Source: CAYZJV01 sp964478945 (GTDB lineage: Bacteria > Spirochaetota > Spirochaetia > Sphaerochaetales > Sphaerochaetaceae). From it: a stretch of DNA of 64,000 nucleotides. The notes under the pieces were generated by a model. It searched no databases, was not told the origin of the DNA, and was given only the letters and a program-made list of their open reading frames with translations. Positions 1-7,974 of the stretch are shown here, in pieces (position 1 is the first letter of the stretch; the number at the start of each line of letters is the position of its first letter). The position numbers and the translations under genes were made by a program. Location: positions 1-64,000 of the forward strand of contig CAYZJV010000008.1 of assembly GCA_964478945.1 (NCBI GenBank), read 5' to 3'.

Positions 1-51
1 CTACAAGAATGTGGGAGAGGTCATGTAACGACCTTTACGAATTGAGATAGC

Positions 52-77
52 GAAGCCGCCCTGATTGGGGCGGCTTC
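52..77 (-). terminator. Hairpin after the nitroreductase gene
   Basis: A perfect 10-bp inverted repeat (GAAGCCGCCC, 6-nt loop, GGGCGGCTTC) lies just past the nitroreductase stop codon. There is no clear T-run on either side, so it may be a weak terminator or an mRNA 3'-end stabilising stem. Confidence 0.55.
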
Positions 78-94
78 AATAATTGTGGGGCCAT

Positions 95-886
95 TCATGC
101 TTCCGGAGCCAACCAACTGTCGATGATGGCTTTCGACGACCTGTTCATCTCTTCCATGAACTCGCTGGTGTGCTTTCTGAAGTAGTAATAGTCGGCGATG
201 GACCCGTTGTTGTCGAATGGGAGACGATGTTGCTCCCGCAACCGTTCCTCTTGTTTTCCAAAGGCTTTCCGCAATTCTTCCAGATGGGGTTCCTGGTAGG
301 TATTCTCCATGAAGATGGAATCCACCGGGCAACGGATGGTCTGGTGGGCCAGGGGACCCTTCGTTTTGGGGTACCCGAAGATCACCAGTGTGGCCACAGC
401 AGTGTATTGCGGTAGATCGAACAATTTTGCGATTTGTTCATGGTTTTCAAGAATATCACCGATGTAGCATGATCCGATGCCCAACGCTTCGGCTGCGATG
501 ACCGCGGTTTGGGCTGCTATCAGGGCATCGCTCATTGCCAATAGGAGATCCCCTGCACCTGGAGCTCTCCAGGGGATTCCATTTTCCTCACCTTTTCGAA
601 GTGAGCCTTCTTCACGGAAATAGTTGACCCATTTCCTCACATCGGAAAGGAATAACCAGACCATGGGGGCTTTGGCAATCATCGGTTGGTTGTCACAGAG
701 GACGGCAAGTTTTTCCAACTTTTCTTGATCTGACACTTCTATCACCGAGTAGAACATCATGTTCCCTGCGGTTGGAGCGCGTAAAGTGGCTTGTTGGATG
801 ATATGCTTGTGTTCCAACGTGATAGGTTCATTGGTGAAGGCCCTGTGTGTACGTCTTTCCAATAGTAGGGAAATTGTGTTTTCCAT
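95..886 (-). CDS. Nitroreductase family FMN oxidoreductase
   Basis: This 263-residue protein belongs to the nitroreductase/flavin reductase fold, whose members use FMN and NAD(P)H to reduce nitro groups, quinones or flavins in the cytoplasm. The N-terminus has the typical LLLERRTHRAF segment that contacts the FMN phosphate, followed by a PTAGNMMF block. A glycine-rich segment near residues 150-160 (EALGIGSCYIGDI) matches the second conserved block of the family. The length suits the NfsA-like branch. The ATG has a good ribosome site (AGGAG). It is transcribed away from the MFS gene across an 86-bp divergent gap. The physiological substrate cannot be read from the sequence. Confidence 0.88.
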   Translation of the reverse strand: MENTISLLLERRTHRAFTNEPITLEHKHIIQQATLRAPTAGNMMFYSVIEVSDQEKLEKLAVLCDNQPMIAKAPMVWLFLSDVRKWVNYFREEGSLRKGEENGIPWRAPGAGDLLLAMSDALIAAQTAVIAAEALGIGSCYIGDILENHEQIAKLFDLPQYTAVATLVIFGYPKTKGPLAHQTIRCPVDSIFMENTYQEPHLEELRKAFGKQEERLREQHRLPFDNNGSIADYYYFRKHTSEFMEEMNRSSKAIIDSWLAPEA

Positions 887-972
887 GTGGTTCTCCTGGA
901 TTCATGAAGTCTTTTCGTACCGTACTGTACTCTCGTGTACCATTCGTATAGTATACAGGGCAGAGGATCGAT

Positions 973-2280
973 ATGAAAAGTGTGCGTGTCTATTCCTACC
1001 GATGGGTGGTGCTTGGTGCCCTTATGGCGGTCATCATGGCCTCTGAAATGCAATGGTTGGTGTTGGCTCCAATCTCCCGGGCTGCGGAGGCTTTCTACGA
1101 AGCACAACTCCCAGTCGATTCTTTGATCGGTCCCGATTTGCTCACACTTATTCATCTTGTGGTCTTTGTCTTCATCAGCATTCCTGCTTCACTTGTGATC
1201 GATAAGTTGGGGTTGAAATGGACCCTCCGTTTCAGCGGGATCCTCTTGGCGGTTTTCGGTCTGGTGAAAGGCCTCTGGGCACATCATTTTTGGACTGTTG
1301 TCGTCGCGCAGGTCGGACTCTCGATCGCGCATGCGCTTATCCTCAACAATGTCACGTTGGTAACCGCCCGTTGGTTTCCTTTGCGGGAGCGGGGCTTTGC
1401 AACCGGTTTGGTCTCCTTGGCCCAGTACCTCGGTCTTCTTCTCATCATGATCATCAGTCCCTCGGCAGTGGTGAGTGATCCCCACTTGGCTGGGTATGGT
1501 GAAGGAATCCCTGCTTTGTTGCTGTGGTTGGGCATAGCCACTGCGGTGGGAGCGATCGCTGTATTGTTCCTATTCAAGGAAAAACCTCCCACCCCCTCTT
1601 CCCTCGAACCGTTCGAAGTCGATGGGTTTCTCACATCATTCGGTATGCTGCTGCATAAAAAGCATATGGGAGGATTCATCGCGGTATTCGGTCTCATGTG
1701 GGGGCTCTTCAATGTGTTCATCGCCAAGATCGACAGTATTACGGCGTTCATAGGAATCGAGAATTCGAATGGACTCGTGGGGGTGATCATGCTCTTGGGA
1801 GGCATGGTGGGTTCTGTGGTCCTTCCGCTCCTCTCCGATTATCTGAGGAAAAGGAAGATGTTCTTCTTCATCTCGATGATCGGTATTTTTCTCGGTGTTG
1901 TCGTATTCACCTCCATCCCGCTCTTGGATTCTCTGTTTTCCACGACGATTCTGGGATTCGTGGCGGCCGGTGTACTTGGATTCTTTTTTCAAAGCGCGAT
2001 TCCCTTGGGGTATCAATATGCTTCTGAACTGAGTTATCCCGTACAGGAGGCTTCGTCCCAGGGAGTGCTCTTGTTGAATGGGCACTTCATCGGAGTGATC
2101 CTGCTTGTGTTCATGAATCTGCAGGGAGGAGTGTTGCTCGAACAAGTCTTGATCGCGAGTGTGGCCCTACTGTTCGCAGCGGTGTTGGCGGTCCTTTTCA
2201 TCAAGGAATCACCGATCATCGTAACCGAGGACGAACGGTTGAGGGCTGCGGTGGATAAGGAATCGGTGAGACAGGGATGA
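973..2280 (+). CDS. Major facilitator superfamily transporter
   Basis: A 435-residue, very hydrophobic protein with about twelve membrane segments, consistent with an MFS carrier of the inner membrane. A conserved MFS loop-2/3 type sequence (IDKLGLKWTLRFSG) lies after the second membrane segment, and a charged central loop (about residues 200-220, EKPPTPSSLEPFE) separates the two six-helix halves. A second copy of the loop signature (LSDYLRKRKM) follows helix 8. The closest general resemblance is to nitrate/sugar-phosphate or oxalate-formate type MFS permeases, but the substrate cannot be assigned. The start is preceded by a modest GAGG site. Confidence 0.85.
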   Translation: MKSVRVYSYRWVVLGALMAVIMASEMQWLVLAPISRAAEAFYEAQLPVDSLIGPDLLTLIHLVVFVFISIPASLVIDKLGLKWTLRFSGILLAVFGLVKGLWAHHFWTVVVAQVGLSIAHALILNNVTLVTARWFPLRERGFATGLVSLAQYLGLLLIMIISPSAVVSDPHLAGYGEGIPALLLWLGIATAVGAIAVLFLFKEKPPTPSSLEPFEVDGFLTSFGMLLHKKHMGGFIAVFGLMWGLFNVFIAKIDSITAFIGIENSNGLVGVIMLLGGMVGSVVLPLLSDYLRKRKMFFFISMIGIFLGVVVFTSIPLLDSLFSTTILGFVAAGVLGFFFQSAIPLGYQYASELSYPVQEASSQGVLLLNGHFIGVILLVFMNLQGGVLLEQVLIASVALLFAAVLAVLFIKESPIIVTEDERLRAAVDKESVRQG

Positions 2281-2281
2281 G

Positions 2282-2309
2282 AAAAAAATGGGACCGTCGA
2301 AGACGGTCC
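2282..2309 (-). terminator. Rho-independent terminator of the rubredoxin gene
   Basis: An 8-bp stem (GGACCGTC / GACGGTCC) with a 3-nt loop sits between the convergent MFS and rubredoxin genes. Read on the minus strand the stem is followed by CATTTTTTT, a proper U-tract, so it serves rubredoxin and may also stop MFS transcription. Confidence 0.8.
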
Positions 2310-2330
2310 TGGAATCTGAATTGTTCTAGT

Positions 2331-2492
2331 CTAGTCCTCAGGTGAGAAATCAGACTTGGCGGCGCCACAAAGAGGGCAGACCCAATCTTCCGGAAGATCT
2401 TCAAAAGCGGTTCCGGGCTGGACTCCATTATCCGGATCACCCTCTGCCGGGTCGTAGACATACCCACATAGATCGCATACATACTTCTTCAT
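2331..2492 (-). CDS. Rubredoxin
   Basis: A 53-residue one-iron electron carrier. Both metal-binding knuckles are intact: CDLCGYVY near the N-terminus and CPLCGAAK near the C-terminus, with the family-typical DPDNGVQPGTAFEDLP segment between. The reading frame stays open upstream for 20 more codons, but the ATG at 2492 has a strong GGAGGA site and gives the canonical rubredoxin length. In anaerobes rubredoxin passes electrons to oxygen- or superoxide-detoxifying reductases. No such partner gene is adjacent. Confidence 0.95.
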   Translation of the reverse strand: MKKYVCDLCGYVYDPAEGDPDNGVQPGTAFEDLPEDWVCPLCGAAKSDFSPED

Positions 2493-2523
2493 AATGTGTT
2501 CCTCCATTTGGAATCTTATGGTT

Positions 2524-2552
2524 AGGATACCGTGACATATCGAAAAATGCAA
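2524..2552 (-). promoter_or_regulatory. Sigma-70-type promoter of rubredoxin
   Basis: On the minus strand TTGCAT (-35), a 17-bp spacer and TATCCT (-10) are followed by the GGAGGA site and start codon of rubredoxin about 30 nt downstream. Confidence 0.6.
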
Positions 2553-2570
2553 TGCAAATTGAAATCCTTT

Positions 2571-3551
2571 CTAATTTACATCACTTTCTTCGTATATCGC
2601 CAGTATCTTCCTCAACAATTTGGTGAATTTCTTCTTGAATGAAGAAGGTTCAATGATTTCCACCGTATCTTCACATTGTATGATTCTCAGATAGAGTTCG
2701 ATGGAATTTTCCGCATCCATCCTGCAGATGGTTTCTCCCTTTTCGTTCTTTTCAAAACGGGGTGTGCTGTGGTTGATGTGTCTGAAAGAATTGATGGCCG
2801 ATTGTGCCTTGATCTTCATCACAAGGGGTATGAAGTCGATTGAGTCGTATACCTCGTCGTCCTGCTGTTTGTGAAAAGGTTTCAGGTTGTCGGGAATCGT
2901 ATAGGTCTCGTCCAATATGACAACACTGGTGATTGCTCCAATATCGATCGTGGTGATCGCAGCCGTGTGTCGAAGTCTTCCAGTCACACTGATGGGATTG
3001 CGACCGTCCTCCTCTTCCCTAAACCCGATGAAGTAGGGGGCGAATTCGGTCTCCTGAACCTCTCCATCCACCACATGCTGGATTCGAACGATCTTTCCCG
3101 AGACCCAGCTGTCGATAAGTGATTCAAGTACGGTGTTGTACTGTCCATTGCGATCCTTCTTCAAATACACCTGTCTATCGATCGATTCGGCGAGACCGAT
3201 GATGTTGTCGCTTATCTTCGGAGCATATGAGCGCATGTTCATGGCGATCTTCCGTAAACCGGAGGCGAGGTGGGGGTTCTGGAATTCGCTGTTGGTGGCG
3301 AGGATTTCAGCCGAAAGGTTGAATGCCAAGGATTCGTATACACTTAGGGAGATGTTCTCCTCTCCTTCCTTGGGTTGCACCTTGATGAGGTTGTTGTCCT
3401 CATAGATGTCGATGTATTGCTTCAATTCATCGATATATCTGCTTATGGTCGAACGATGGACCCCAAGCCGTCTTGCGATCTCGGATCTTCGCAACCCCTC
3501 CGGATGCGAATGCAACAACAAATCCAACTGTGCGACCCTTTCACCTTTCAT
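2571..3551 (-). CDS. WYL-domain transcriptional regulator with N-terminal HTH
   Basis: A 326-residue cytoplasmic DNA-binding regulator. Residues 1-60 form a helix-turn-helix (LRRSEIARRLGVHRSTISRY) of the HTH_11/DeoR-like kind. The rest looks like a WYL-type ligand-sensing region followed by a C-terminal extension. Many WYL proteins sense single-stranded nucleic acid or nucleotides. A longer frame begins at a TTG at 3578, but the ATG at 3551 has a GAGAGG site and starts right before the HTH. Three TTGCAA-type half-palindromes flank its own promoter, suggesting autoregulation. No target operon is evident other than the neighbouring slyX. Confidence 0.8.
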   Translation of the reverse strand: MKGERVAQLDLLLHSHPEGLRRSEIARRLGVHRSTISRYIDELKQYIDIYEDNNLIKVQPKEGEENISLSVYESLAFNLSAEILATNSEFQNPHLASGLRKIAMNMRSYAPKISDNIIGLAESIDRQVYLKKDRNGQYNTVLESLIDSWVSGKIVRIQHVVDGEVQETEFAPYFIGFREEEDGRNPISVTGRLRHTAAITTIDIGAITSVVILDETYTIPDNLKPFHKQQDDEVYDSIDFIPLVMKIKAQSAINSFRHINHSTPRFEKNEKGETICRMDAENSIELYLRIIQCEDTVEIIEPSSFKKKFTKLLRKILAIYEESDVN

Positions 3552-3579
3552 CTGCGTTAATCCTCTCGTCTGCACCAAA

Positions 3580-3652
3580 TTGCAACAATACAGTTCAGTA
3601 TAGCATGGATTTGAGGTTAGACAAGGAAATTGTGTTGCAAATCATGTTGCAA
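3580..3652. promoter_or_regulatory. Three TTGCAA repeats in the divergent WYL-slyX promoter region
   Basis: TTGCAACA occurs at 3580-3587 and its inverse TGTTGCAA at 3633-3640 and 3645-3652. On the minus strand a TTGTCT-N16-TATACT promoter for the WYL gene lies between them. The last copy also supplies the -35 box of slyX. The arrangement suggests an operator for the adjacent regulator, which is inference. Confidence 0.45.
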
Positions 3653-3675
3653 AAAGAAGTATCGAAGCATACAAT
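3647..3675 (+). promoter_or_regulatory. slyX promoter, apparently leaderless
   Basis: TTGCAA, a 17-bp spacer and TACAAT end only 5 nt before the slyX ATG, so transcription should begin at or within a base or two of the start codon. Confidence 0.5.
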
Positions 3676-3680
3676 CTGGC

Positions 3681-3878
3681 ATGGATGAACGATTGACCTT
3701 GGTTGAGACGAAGCTTGCGTACTTGGAAGACATGGTGATGACACTGAACGATCTTGTGATCAAGCAGCAGAAGGAACTGGAACTGCTGCGTATCACAAAG
3801 GACCGGCTTGAGAGTCGGATCGCGGAGCTCTCCGAGATGGCTCCGGATATTCCCCAACGACGGCCTCCCCACTATTGA
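3681..3878 (+). CDS. slyX: SlyX-like coiled-coil protein
   Basis: A 65-residue protein with a heptad-rich coiled coil over residues 3-50 (ERLTLVETKLAYLED and onwards) and a proline-rich tail ending RRPPHY, the pattern of the SlyX family. The function of SlyX is not established. The frame extends upstream, but that part is cysteine-rich nonsense running through the promoter, so the ATG at 3681 is preferred. It has no Shine-Dalgarno site and lies directly at the predicted transcription start. The gene overlaps the convergent thioesterase gene by 7 nt. Confidence 0.75.
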   Translation: MDERLTLVETKLAYLEDMVMTLNDLVIKQQKELELLRITKDRLESRIAELSEMAPDIPQRRPPHY

Positions 3879-4675
3879 AGTCGGTTGCGGTCTGTCCAAG
3901 TGGTTGAAGCCACGCAAACCTGTTGTCTCTCCCCCTCCTTGGATATCCTTACCACCTCATGGAACAAAACGGGTTGTTCATCGTTGAACACACTCTCGGA
4001 CTTTACTCCCGTATGGACCAGAAGCGTATCGTCCCGGAAGGTCTGTGCAAGATAGGAGATGTCCACTTCTGTGGCCAGATGGGTATCACGGAAGGTGAAT
4101 GGCAATGAATCGAGCATCCATTCGAGATACCTGACATTGTTGACATGCCGGTTGAAATCACAATCTGTATAGAGGATTTTCGGTTCATGGGCGATAATCT
4201 GTTCGAACATGCCGGCTTCGAACACGACCCTCTTTCCCAAATCTGGATCGACTGTTTCCTCGGTATCGACTATTTCGAAACGATCCGATATTGAGGTCGG
4301 TTTCACCGGACGCTGTCGTTCAAGGTCCATCACCACCCAATGGCTCAATGATTCGAACAAGGCCGTTCCTTCGTGATCGAATAGGCGGCATACCCTGGGG
4401 AAATAGAGTTTCCATGGTTGCTGTGGCCATGTTCGCACCTGCAGTGTATTGGGCCAAGTGACATAATGTGCGATCCGCATCCTTGTTCTTGTGACTACCC
4501 AGGTCAGGCCTTCCTTTTGCAGGTGGGGAATACTGAGTCCCCTATGGTAGGCGTGTGCTCCGGCAGCCTCCTGCATGACTCTGAAATAGTAGGCCGTATG
4601 GGCATGGTAAAAAGGATCGACTTCGTAGCTGTCGAGTTGCAAGTCATCCGTGTAGATACCGTTGGTGATGTTCAT
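3872..4675 (-). CDS. Acyl-ACP thioesterase (double hot-dog)
   Basis: A 267-residue enzyme of the FatA/FatB-like bacterial thioesterase family, which releases fatty acids from acyl carrier protein. The N-terminal hot-dog domain carries the typical FRVMQEAAGAHA helix and a WVVTRTRMRI strand. The C-terminal one has TDCDFNRHVNNVRYLEW, containing the conserved Asn-x-His pair of the active site. Its start overlaps the rsmD stop by 4 nt, so the two are translationally coupled. In anaerobes this enzyme is usually assigned to chain-length or membrane-lipid control. Confidence 0.88.
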   Translation of the reverse strand: MNITNGIYTDDLQLDSYEVDPFYHAHTAYYFRVMQEAAGAHAYHRGLSIPHLQKEGLTWVVTRTRMRIAHYVTWPNTLQVRTWPQQPWKLYFPRVCRLFDHEGTALFESLSHWVVMDLERQRPVKPTSISDRFEIVDTEETVDPDLGKRVVFEAGMFEQIIAHEPKILYTDCDFNRHVNNVRYLEWMLDSLPFTFRDTHLATEVDISYLAQTFRDDTLLVHTGVKSESVFNDEQPVLFHEVVRISKEGERQQVCVASTTWTDRNRLQ

Positions 4676-5220
4676 GATGTGACTTCCGTCTCCTTGTAGA
4701 ATCGTAGTAGGGAACGGCCGTATTTCCGCTCATCGATGAATCGCAGACTACCGAATTGCGTCGGCCAGAGTGTTTGTTCCTCGGCGGGATAGTGGATGAT
4801 GAAGAGTCCTTCGGGTTCCAATATCGTATGATCGGCGACCAGTTGTGCGATCTTCTGTTTTCCCTTCATGGGGAAGGGGGGATCGGCATAGATGATGTCA
4901 TAACGTCTCTTCGCTTGGGGGAGAAACCGCAATACGTTTGCCACGAACAATTTGATGTCGGATTCCACGAAAGAGATGTTGCCGAGTATCGTCTTTCGTT
5001 TCCCTCCGTCCATCTCCACCAGATGCACAGGTTCAGCGCCTCGTGAAGCCGCCTCTATACCCACCAGACCACTTCCACTGAAAAGGTCGAGGAACGACTG
5101 GTGGGAGATATTGCCAAGTATGGAAAAGAGTGATTCCCGCATTCTATCCATTGCGGGACGTATTTCTCCAGGAGGACAGGTGATGACCCTGCCACGATAG
5201 AGGCCTCCGGTTATTCTCAT
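4672..5220 (-). CDS. rsmD: 16S rRNA (guanine966-N2)-methyltransferase RsmD
   Basis: A 182-residue SAM-dependent methyltransferase that modifies G966 of 16S rRNA. Diagnostic stretches are the N-terminal RITGGLYRGR, the RPAMDRMRESLFSIL block, the SAM-binding DLFSGSGLVGIEAASRG loop and the catalytic DPPF tetrapeptide in IIYADPPF. The length is normal. It follows recG in the same direction with a 44-nt gap and overlaps the thioesterase gene by 4 nt, as part of a minus-strand operon. Confidence 0.93.
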   Translation of the reverse strand: MRITGGLYRGRVITCPPGEIRPAMDRMRESLFSILGNISHQSFLDLFSGSGLVGIEAASRGAEPVHLVEMDGGKRKTILGNISFVESDIKLFVANVLRFLPQAKRRYDIIYADPPFPMKGKQKIAQLVADHTILEPEGLFIIHYPAEEQTLWPTQFGSLRFIDERKYGRSLLRFYKETEVTS

Positions 5221-5264
5221 GTGTCCACCATACGGTGTTGGAAAGATAATTGCAATCAGGTTGG

Positions 5265-7355
5265 TCAGTTCTCGATGGTCTTGTCTTCGAATGGAGGTGC
5301 TTTGAGGAGTACTTCCCGGATTGTGGTGTTGGAGAGGGACACGAGTCCGGGATCGGATGAAAGCAGGAGGTCCACTTCCTTCTTGGCCTTCTCGATTTGC
5401 TCGAAGTCTTCGGTGAGACTTGCGAATCTGAGTTTCAGGAAACCCGATTGTCGGGTTCCCGCGACTTCCCCCGGTCCCCTGATGAGAAGATCCTGTTCGG
5501 CGATATGGAATCCATCATTGGATTCTTTCATCACCTTGAGTCGTTTCCTTGCATCGTCACCAAGATTCGGTTCATAGACTAGGAAACAATACGATTGCAG
5601 GGTGCTTCTTCCCACACGTCCCCTCAGCTGATGGAGTGCCGATAGCCCGAATCGCTCAGCGTGTTCTATCACCATGCAGGTGGCGTTGGGCACATCGATT
5701 CCCACTTCCACCACACTTGTGGAAACCAGGTATGCCAATTCCTTGTTCCTGAATCGTTTGAGTATGGAAACCTTCTCCTCTTCGGGAAGCCTGCTGTGGA
5801 TCAAGGCGGAGGGGATTCCCGGATACATCCGTTCGGAAAGGAGTGTGTACATTGTTTGGACATCACGGAGTGTCGACTCTCCCTTGTCGTCGATTCTGGG
5901 ATAGACGAAATAGGCTTGGTGGCCACGGGAGAATTCGACTCCGATGGCCGCATACATCCGCTGGCGGCTCTCATTCGCCACAAGATAGGTGGTGATCGGC
6001 AAGCGGCCCTCGGGCATGGTTCGAATCGTGGAAATATTGAGATCTCCGAATACCGTCAAGGCAAGGGTCCTGGGTATCGGGGTGGCTGTCATCATCAACA
6101 CATCGGGAGATCTTCCCTTCTGAAGCAACGATACCCGTTGCACCACTCCGAAACGATGCTGTTCGTCTATGATGATATATCGCAGGTGTTTGAATTCGAC
6201 TTCATTCGAAAAGAGGGCATGGGTTCCGATGATAATGTCGATTTCACCATGCGACAATGCCGCAAGCAAGAGTTGCCGTGATTTTCCCGTCACCGAACCG
6301 GTAAGGAATGCCAGTCTGATTCCAAGTGGTTCGAGCCATTCGGCGGCTTTTTCCGCATGTTGCCTCGCCAAGAGCTCGGTAGGTGCCATAAAGGCCACCT
6401 GTCCACCCGTTTGTATGACCTGCAGTGCGGATATCCATGCGACAAGTGTTTTTCCGGAACCCACATCACCTTGGAGCAGCCGGTTCATGGAATCGGATTG
6501 CCCAATCTCAACCGAGATTTCGTCCAATACGGTCTGTTGGTCCCTGGTGAGTGAAAATGGAAGTTGGGCTATGAACCGCTTCTGTAGTTCCGACAGGCGT
6601 ATCGAGGGAATTGGTTGCTTCGTTTCCTTGATTCCATTTCTTCTTCTACTCATCAGCAACAGGTAGAACAATTCCATGAATCCCAGGGTTCTTTGTGCTT
6701 CCGTCGCCTTCTCAAGGTTGGGCGGATGGTGGAGGTTTCGAATCGCTTCGTCGGTTGTCATCAGGTTGTGCCGATTCATGATCTCCTGTGGCAATTCATC
6801 GGCGAAATTGCGATGGAGAGCGAGTACGGAGGAGACGTCTCTTCTGATGATCCTTTGTGTCAGTTCACCGCTTAGAGGATAGATTGAAAGTAATGTTCCG
6901 AAATTTCCAGGCATCGAGCCATCTGCACGCAATGGCAACATTTCGAACTGGCTGCTCTGCAACTCATGGAAATTGTGTTGGAACTGGCCATACAGATAAT
7001 AGTGTGAGCCGGTGTGGAATACGCGCTCGAGAAAATTTCGGCCGAAACAGAGCAAGGCGGCCTTTCCATCGCCTTCTCCGCTCACGTCGCGAACAATGAC
7101 CTTCAATGTTCGTTTTTTTCCACCTCCGAAATATCCTTTGGAGATCACCTCCACCAGTGTGTTTGCGGTCTGTCCATCCTGGAGATTGCCCAGCGGAACC
7201 AAACGGGAACGATCCTCATAGGACCGTGGAGAGAGCAACAATAGATCGCCAAGCGTGAAAACGGAGAGGTTCGCATAGTTCTCACCAAGACGTTTGCCTA
7301 CTCCTTTGAGTGTGGTGACAGGATCGGTCAACTCCCGAATGAACACCGGATGCAC
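5265..7355 (-). CDS. recG: ATP-dependent DNA helicase RecG
   Basis: A 696-residue branch-migration helicase that regresses stalled forks and processes Holliday junctions. It shows the N-terminal wedge/OB region, then helicase motif I (LLQGDVGSGKT), motif Ia (MAPTELLARQHAEK), motif II (IIDEQHRFGV), motif III (MMTATPIPRTLAL), and the C-terminal half with VSTSVVEVGIDVPNA and HQLRGRVGRS. The start is a GTG directly abutting the stop codon of yggT, which implies translational coupling. Size and motif order are those of a complete RecG. Confidence 0.97.
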   Translation of the reverse strand: MHPVFIRELTDPVTTLKGVGKRLGENYANLSVFTLGDLLLLSPRSYEDRSRLVPLGNLQDGQTANTLVEVISKGYFGGGKKRTLKVIVRDVSGEGDGKAALLCFGRNFLERVFHTGSHYYLYGQFQHNFHELQSSQFEMLPLRADGSMPGNFGTLLSIYPLSGELTQRIIRRDVSSVLALHRNFADELPQEIMNRHNLMTTDEAIRNLHHPPNLEKATEAQRTLGFMELFYLLLMSRRRNGIKETKQPIPSIRLSELQKRFIAQLPFSLTRDQQTVLDEISVEIGQSDSMNRLLQGDVGSGKTLVAWISALQVIQTGGQVAFMAPTELLARQHAEKAAEWLEPLGIRLAFLTGSVTGKSRQLLLAALSHGEIDIIIGTHALFSNEVEFKHLRYIIIDEQHRFGVVQRVSLLQKGRSPDVLMMTATPIPRTLALTVFGDLNISTIRTMPEGRLPITTYLVANESRQRMYAAIGVEFSRGHQAYFVYPRIDDKGESTLRDVQTMYTLLSERMYPGIPSALIHSRLPEEEKVSILKRFRNKELAYLVSTSVVEVGIDVPNATCMVIEHAERFGLSALHQLRGRVGRSTLQSYCFLVYEPNLGDDARKRLKVMKESNDGFHIAEQDLLIRGPGEVAGTRQSGFLKLRFASLTEDFEQIEKAKKEVDLLLSSDPGLVSLSNTTIREVLLKAPPFEDKTIEN

Positions 7356-7958
7356 CTAGAATGGGAGGTTCGCCAACCATTGGACAAGAAGATTCACCAG
7401 TATCGCAACAGCAATATAGACGGCTATCGTGAATATCAGGGTAGTCCAGAGCAGGACCCTGTCGGAGACCTCCTTTCCTTTGAAGAACATGCCGTGGACG
7501 GTATCCAAGGGTCTTCTCAACCACATCTCCAACATCGAGATGTATTGGATTGAGTTGGGAGTCCTCCTATAGGAGAAAAAGAGTCTCGCACCCACCAGTA
7601 CGGCGAAGATTCCTATGATGAGGGAACCTATCGACCACCACAGGGATTGTACTATGGTGGCGAGCATATACCCGAGCGATATCTCTCCGGTATAGGCGAA
7701 TGTCTGTAAAATCCTTTGTACGATATTGATTACGATGAATGCCACGATGGGGGTGAAGTCGACTCTTCCACGACGGAGAAAGGAGATTCCCTTGAATAGA
7801 TTGAGATAAGGATCGACGATCTTGGCCAAAATGCTTGAAAATCCCCCATCCGTTCCCTGTGGTCGTATCGGGTTGAACCATTGGAGAATGATTCTGATGA
7901 TGATGAGCATGTTGTAGATCGACAACAATACCGATAACAGTCGTGCAAATTCCCTCAT
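7356..7958 (-). CDS. YggT family membrane protein
   Basis: A 200-residue integral membrane protein with two YggT repeats. The first holds IRIILQWFNP and DPYLNLFKGI (about residues 20-60), the classical WxNP and DPhhxxxR-like signature. The second (about 90-200) is more degenerate. YggT proteins are linked with osmotic stress and cell-division-associated membrane functions, but no biochemical role is certain. It lies 16 nt after dnaE and directly abuts recG in one transcription unit. Confidence 0.82.
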   Translation of the reverse strand: MREFARLLSVLLSIYNMLIIIRIILQWFNPIRPQGTDGGFSSILAKIVDPYLNLFKGISFLRRGRVDFTPIVAFIVINIVQRILQTFAYTGEISLGYMLATIVQSLWWSIGSLIIGIFAVLVGARLFFSYRRTPNSIQYISMLEMWLRRPLDTVHGMFFKGKEVSDRVLLWTTLIFTIAVYIAVAILVNLLVQWLANLPF

Positions 7959-7974
7959 ATGTGCACCTCCCTCC

